A stretch of DNA of 64,000 nucleotides from Micromonospora purpureochromogenes (GTDB taxonomy: Bacteria; Actinomycetota; Actinomycetes; Mycobacteriales; Micromonosporaceae): the NCBI RefSeq assembly GCF_900091515.1, contig NZ_LT607410.1, forward strand, positions 4,960,001 to 5,024,000, written 5' to 3'. Positions 61,293 through 64,000 of this stretch are shown one piece after another. The notes beneath the pieces are model-generated. The model made no database searches. It saw only the letters and a program-made list of their open reading frames with translations, and was not told where the DNA came from. The position numbers and the translations under genes are program-made. Numbering within the stretch: the stretch's first letter is position 1; each line of letters begins with the position of its first letter.

Positions 61293-62482
61293 TGCTCGAT
61301 CCCCGAGGTGGCGAGGAAGAGCTTCATCCGCCGCTCGGCGAGCTCCGGGTCCGGCAGCGCGCCGAGGCTGTCGGCCAGCCGGTACGCGGCGGCCAGGTGC
61401 GGCACCGACCGGGCCGACTGCTCGCCCCAGACCATCCGGAAGTGGTCGTGGTGCCCGGCCAGCCAGCCCAGGAAGACCACTCCGGTCTTGAAGAAGAAGA
61501 TGCTGCGGCCCTCGCCGCTGAACAGGTGCCGGTTGAGCGGCAGGGTCTCCTCCAGCAGCCCCCGGGCCCGGCTGTCGTCGCCGGCGTCGAGCGCCCGGAA
61601 GGCCTCGGCGGCGATCGGGACGACCGCGTCGATGACCGGGGTGAGCGGGTGGCTGTGCCCGGACCCGTCGCCGACGAACATCTCCGGGTACTCGGTGGTG
61701 TCGCTGGTGTAGAACTTCACGCCCTCGGGCAGCCGCTTGCGCCACTCGACCTGGCGGGCCAGCGACGCCGGCCCGATCTTGACGCCGTCGACCTTGTCCA
61801 GGTTGTCGCGGACGATCGCGATCAGCGCGTCGTACGCGTCGTCGGGCTCCTCGTAGCCGAAGTACTCCGAGTTGCGCGGGTCCCACTCCGAGGTGATCCA
61901 GTGCACGATCGCCGGCTGGCTGGACTGGCGCAGCAGGTTGCCGTACACGGTGGCGAAGTCCTCCGGGCCGCGGACGGCGACGTTCAGGTGCGGGCTGCAC
62001 ATGATCACCGGCTGCGCGCCGGCCTCCTCGACCACGGCCAGCTGCTCCTCGTAGGCGGCCTGGACCTCGGCGAGGGTGACCGGGGCGAACGGCTCCAGCT
62101 GGTCGGTGAGGACGGCCGCGGCCAGCCGGCCGCCGACGGCCTTCGCCTCGGCGCCGCAGCGGCGGATCAGCTCGGCGGCGCCGGGCCAGTCCAGCCCCAT
62201 GCCGCGATGGGCGGTGTCCATGCCCTCGCAGAGCGTGAAGCCGTACGACCACAGGTGCCGGCGGAAGGCCAGGGTCGCCTCCCAGTCCAGCGACTGCGGC
62301 GGCGGGTCGCCGCCGGGCGGCCCGAAGGGCTCGTTGTCGGCCAGCGGGTCGCCCAGCACGTGCGCGGTGGCCAGCACGGAACGGGTCCGGAACGGGGAGG
62401 GGTCGGCGGGCTGCACCACGCGCGGCGCCTGGGTCGGGTGGTAGACGGTCAGGGTGCCGTCCGACTCCGGAAGCTTGATCAT
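61289..62482 (-). CDS. DUF993 family, aldolase-like TIM-barrel protein
   Basis: This 397-residue protein reads LAFRRHLWSYGFTLCEGMDTAHRG, then VIMCSPHLN, then VHWITSEWDPR and VDGVKIGPAS, with Lys235 at the place where dihydrodipicolinate synthase-type aldolases hold their Schiff-base Lys, and then FYTSDTTEYPEMF. From memory this is the DUF993 family, a dihydrodipicolinate synthase-like TIM barrel usually found beside sugar-catabolism genes, with no proven reaction. Here it starts the unit that leads into the PKS genes and overlaps the FAD gene by GTGA. A carbon-carbon bond step on the polyketide, or supply of an unusual unit, is conceivable but unproven. The ATG at 62482 follows GGAG at 10 nt. 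Confidence 0.7.
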   Translation of the reverse strand: MIKLPESDGTLTVYHPTQAPRVVQPADPSPFRTRSVLATAHVLGDPLADNEPFGPPGGDPPPQSLDWEATLAFRRHLWSYGFTLCEGMDTAHRGMGLDWPGAAELIRRCGAEAKAVGGRLAAAVLTDQLEPFAPVTLAEVQAAYEEQLAVVEEAGAQPVIMCSPHLNVAVRGPEDFATVYGNLLRQSSQPAIVHWITSEWDPRNSEYFGYEEPDDAYDALIAIVRDNLDKVDGVKIGPASLARQVEWRKRLPEGVKFYTSDTTEYPEMFVGDGSGHSHPLTPVIDAVVPIAAEAFRALDAGDDSRARGLLEETLPLNRHLFSGEGRSIFFFKTGVVFLGWLAGHHDHFRMVWGEQSARSVPHLAAAYRLADSLGALPDPELAERRMKLFLATSGIEQ

Positions 62483-62547
62483 TTTTTCTGCTCCGAACCG
62501 TCGTCTGGATCGAGTCGGCACAATTCAAGCGACTCGCGGGAGTGCGG

Positions 62548-62617
62548 TTCCATAGCGGCGACCCCCTAATTCCGGGGCAACCCCTCAACGGCTTCCGCCG
62601 GCCCGACCGCGCCCCTA
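62548..62617 (-). promoter_or_regulatory. putative promoter/operator of the DUF993-FAD-PKS operon
   Basis: On the minus strand the order is CTAGGGG (over the ferredoxin stop, plus 62612-62617), TTGAGGGG (62581-62588), TTAGGGGG (about 62562-62569) and GCTATGGAACCGC (about 62545-62557). The TAGGGG and TATGGA-CCGC words also occur together at 17563-17606. About 65 bp separate TATGGA from the ATG at 62482. No consensus -35/-10 pair stands out, so an activator is likely. Confidence 0.4.
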
Positions 62618-62845
62618 GGGGGCGGGCCGGACCGGCGGGCTGCCGGAATTGATCCGATCGACCGAGATGGCGCCGACCGGACAGTTCAGCGCGGCCGTAC
62701 GGGTCGCCGCGCGCAGCGCCGGTTCCGGCGATTCCACCAGCACGACCACGAGACCGTCGCGGTCGTCCTGGTCGAACACCGTGGGCGCGAAGTACACGCA
62801 GTTGCCGGAACCGACGCAGGTTTCCCGGTCGACCTCGACACGCAT
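62615..62845 (-). CDS. small 3Fe-4S-type ferredoxin, P450 partner
   Basis: This 76-residue protein reads VEVDRETCVGSGNCVYFAPTVF and then ALNCPVGAISVD. The motif C-x5-C with a later C-P gives three cluster cysteines and a non-Cys residue in the fourth position, the pattern of 3Fe-4S ferredoxins that feed electrons to actinomycete P450s. It lies directly after the P450 gene. Two starts are possible: the ATG at 62845 (used here) or an in-frame GTG at 62866 that would overlap the P450's TGA as GTGA and add seven residues. A TAGGGG-type word covers the stop codon. Confidence 0.9.
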   Translation of the reverse strand: MRVEVDRETCVGSGNCVYFAPTVFDQDDRDGLVVVLVESPEPALRAATRTAALNCPVGAISVDRINSGSPPVRPAP

Positions 62846-62862
62846 TGTCGGCGACCCGTCGC

Positions 62863-64000
62863 TCACCAGGTGACGGGCAGTTCGTGCAACCCGTACGCGT
62901 GCGCGTCGAACATGTACGACAGTTTGTCGACGTCGGCGGCCAGGCGCAGATCCGGAATGCGCTCGAAGAGCGTACGGAAGACGGTTTCCAGCTGCATCCG
63001 GGCCAGGTTGGCGCCGGGGCACATGTGGTTGCCGTAACTGAAGGCCAGGTGTCCTTCGGCGTTGCGGTGGATGTCGAACTTCTCCGGTTCCGGGAAACGC
63101 CCCGGGTCCCAGTTCGCCGCGCCGTTGAGCGCGAGCACGCCCTCGCCCTGGCGGATGGTGCCGCCGCTGACCTCGACGTCGTGGGTGGCCACCCGCACGG
63201 TGGCCGAGTCGAGGATGCTGAGGAAGCGCAGCAGCTCCTCGACCGCGCCCGGCCACAGCGACGGGTCCGCCTTGAGCTCCGCGAGCTGCTCCGGGTGCTC
63301 CAGCAGCACCACCGTGCCGAGGGAGACGACGTTGGCGGTGGTGTCGGAGCCGGCGATCACCAGCACCCGGGCGATGGCGACCAGGTCCTCGTGTTCGAGG
63401 GTGGGCTCGTCGGGCAGCCGGGCCGCGATCCGGCTGAGCAGGTCGTCGCCCGGGTTCTTGGTCTTCTCGGTGATCAGCTCGTCGAGAAACTCGTCCATCT
63501 CGGCGATCGCGCCGGCCACCGCCTCCTGCGTCGAGTCCCGGCCCGTGGTGGTCTCGGCGTAGCGGCGGAAATAGCCGATGTGCACCGGGTCGACGCCGAG
63601 CATCTCGCAGAACAGCAGCGCCGGCACGGGCAGCGCCAGCTCGGCCATCAGGTCCAGCGGGCCGCCCTTGGCCAGCATCTGGTCGATCTGCGTGTCGACG
63701 ATCTGCTGCATCCGCGGGCGGAGCTTGTTGATCCGCGCGGCGGTGAATTCGGGGATCACCATTCGCCGGCGGACGGTGTGCTCCGGCGGGTCCATCGCCG
63801 GGAACGGAAAGGCGATGTACGGCAGCATCTCCTCCGGCACGTGGAACTGCGCCGGGTAGGCGGGGTTACGCGCATTCGAACTCATCGTCGGGTCACCGAG
63901 CACCTGGCGCACGTCCCGGTATCGGGTCAACGCCCAGACGGGTTTACCGGTCATCCGGTTGGTCACCGGAGCGAGTGGGTTCTCCTCACGCATCCGCTCG
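62863..64000 (-). CDS. cytochrome P450, N-terminus outside window
   Basis: About 378 C-terminal residues of a bacterial class I P450 are visible; the frame stays open to the window edge (…ERMREENPLAPV), so the first 20-40 residues lie beyond. Motifs in order are the I-helix oxygen-activation site VIAGSDTTANVV, the K-helix ExxR in VEELLRFL, and the haem loop FSYGNHMCPGANLAR with the Cys ligand (nucleotide about 63022). It should hydroxylate or epoxidise the macrolactam using the adjacent ferredoxin. The I-helix keeps the acid-alcohol pair (Asp-Thr), so normal monooxygenation is expected. An ATG at 63993 exists but lies inside the conserved region and is not the start. Confidence 0.92.
   Translation of the reverse strand, partial: ERMREENPLAPVTNRMTGKPVWALTRYRDVRQVLGDPTMSSNARNPAYPAQFHVPEEMLPYIAFPFPAMDPPEHTVRRRMVIPEFTAARINKLRPRMQQIVDTQIDQMLAKGGPLDLMAELALPVPALLFCEMLGVDPVHIGYFRRYAETTTGRDSTQEAVAGAIAEMDEFLDELITEKTKNPGDDLLSRIAARLPDEPTLEHEDLVAIARVLVIAGSDTTANVVSLGTVVLLEHPEQLAELKADPSLWPGAVEELLRFLSILDSATVRVATHDVEVSGGTIRQGEGVLALNGAANWDPGRFPEPEKFDIHRNAEGHLAFSYGNHMCPGANLARMQLETVFRTLFERIPDLRLAADVDKLSYMFDAHAYGLHELPVTW

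Overview
The window is very GC-rich DNA from an actinomycete. Many genes start with GTG, and 4-nt GTGA/ATGA stop-start overlaps are frequent. Together with an extragenic palindrome near 10231 whose flanks resemble intergenic elements I recall from Micromonospora/Salinispora, this points to Micromonosporaceae; that placement is inference. No tRNA, rRNA, CRISPR array, insertion sequence or phage gene was seen.

Region 1 (1-11836) is ordinary chromosome made of short, mixed-strand units: an alpha/beta hydrolase (cut by the left edge), a membrane protein, two small disordered proteins, a DUF72 protein, two DinB-like proteins, a single-pass membrane protein, a Pr6Pr-type membrane protein, a glycogen-debranching-type enzyme translationally coupled to an SCP2-domain protein, a GH88/105-type hydrolase, a 2H phosphoesterase, a GNAT acetyltransferase, a YjbR/MmcQ-like protein and an SRPBCC protein. 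Three of these genes carry a -10-like box exactly 6 nt before the start codon, as expected of leaderless mRNAs.

Region 2 (about 11837 to beyond 64000) is most of a modular type I polyketide cluster for a macrolactam with a beta-amino-acid starter. The plus-strand pair at 12184-14714 encodes an AdmH/HitA-like MIO phenylalanine 2,3-aminomutase and a VinK-like dipeptidyl acyltransferase. Facing it, a minus-strand trio (17517 to 14724) encodes a 100-aa protein of unknown function, a VinJ-like aminopeptidase and a stand-alone amino-acid adenylating ligase (VinM/VinN type). In the vicenistatin paradigm these enzymes load the beta-amino acid, mask its amine with a second amino acid, hand the dipeptide to the PKS, and unmask the amine before ring closure. 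The discrete carrier protein and the second ligase of that paradigm are not in the window.

Four collinear minus-strand PKS genes (59826 to 17593) encode seven ketosynthase-containing modules, a first AT-DH-KR-ACP set with no KS, and a terminal thioesterase. Upstream lie a GTGA-coupled pair, a DUF993 TIM-barrel-like protein and an FAD monooxygenase, then a 3Fe-4S-type ferredoxin and a P450 cut by the right edge. The AT code and reductive domains predict methylmalonate in units 1 and 4, malonate elsewhere, a hydroxyl from unit 3, a retained ketone at unit 2 (its KR has lost catalytic residues) and a polyene from units 4-8.

Most notable points: the KS-less first unit; variable simple-repeat insertions at one site in five of six malonyl-AT domains; the inactivated KR; the DUF993 protein inside a PKS operon; a 45-bp tandem repeat in an interdomain linker; and TAGGGG/TATGGA motifs shared by the putative promoters of the cluster. 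No regulator or transporter gene is visible.
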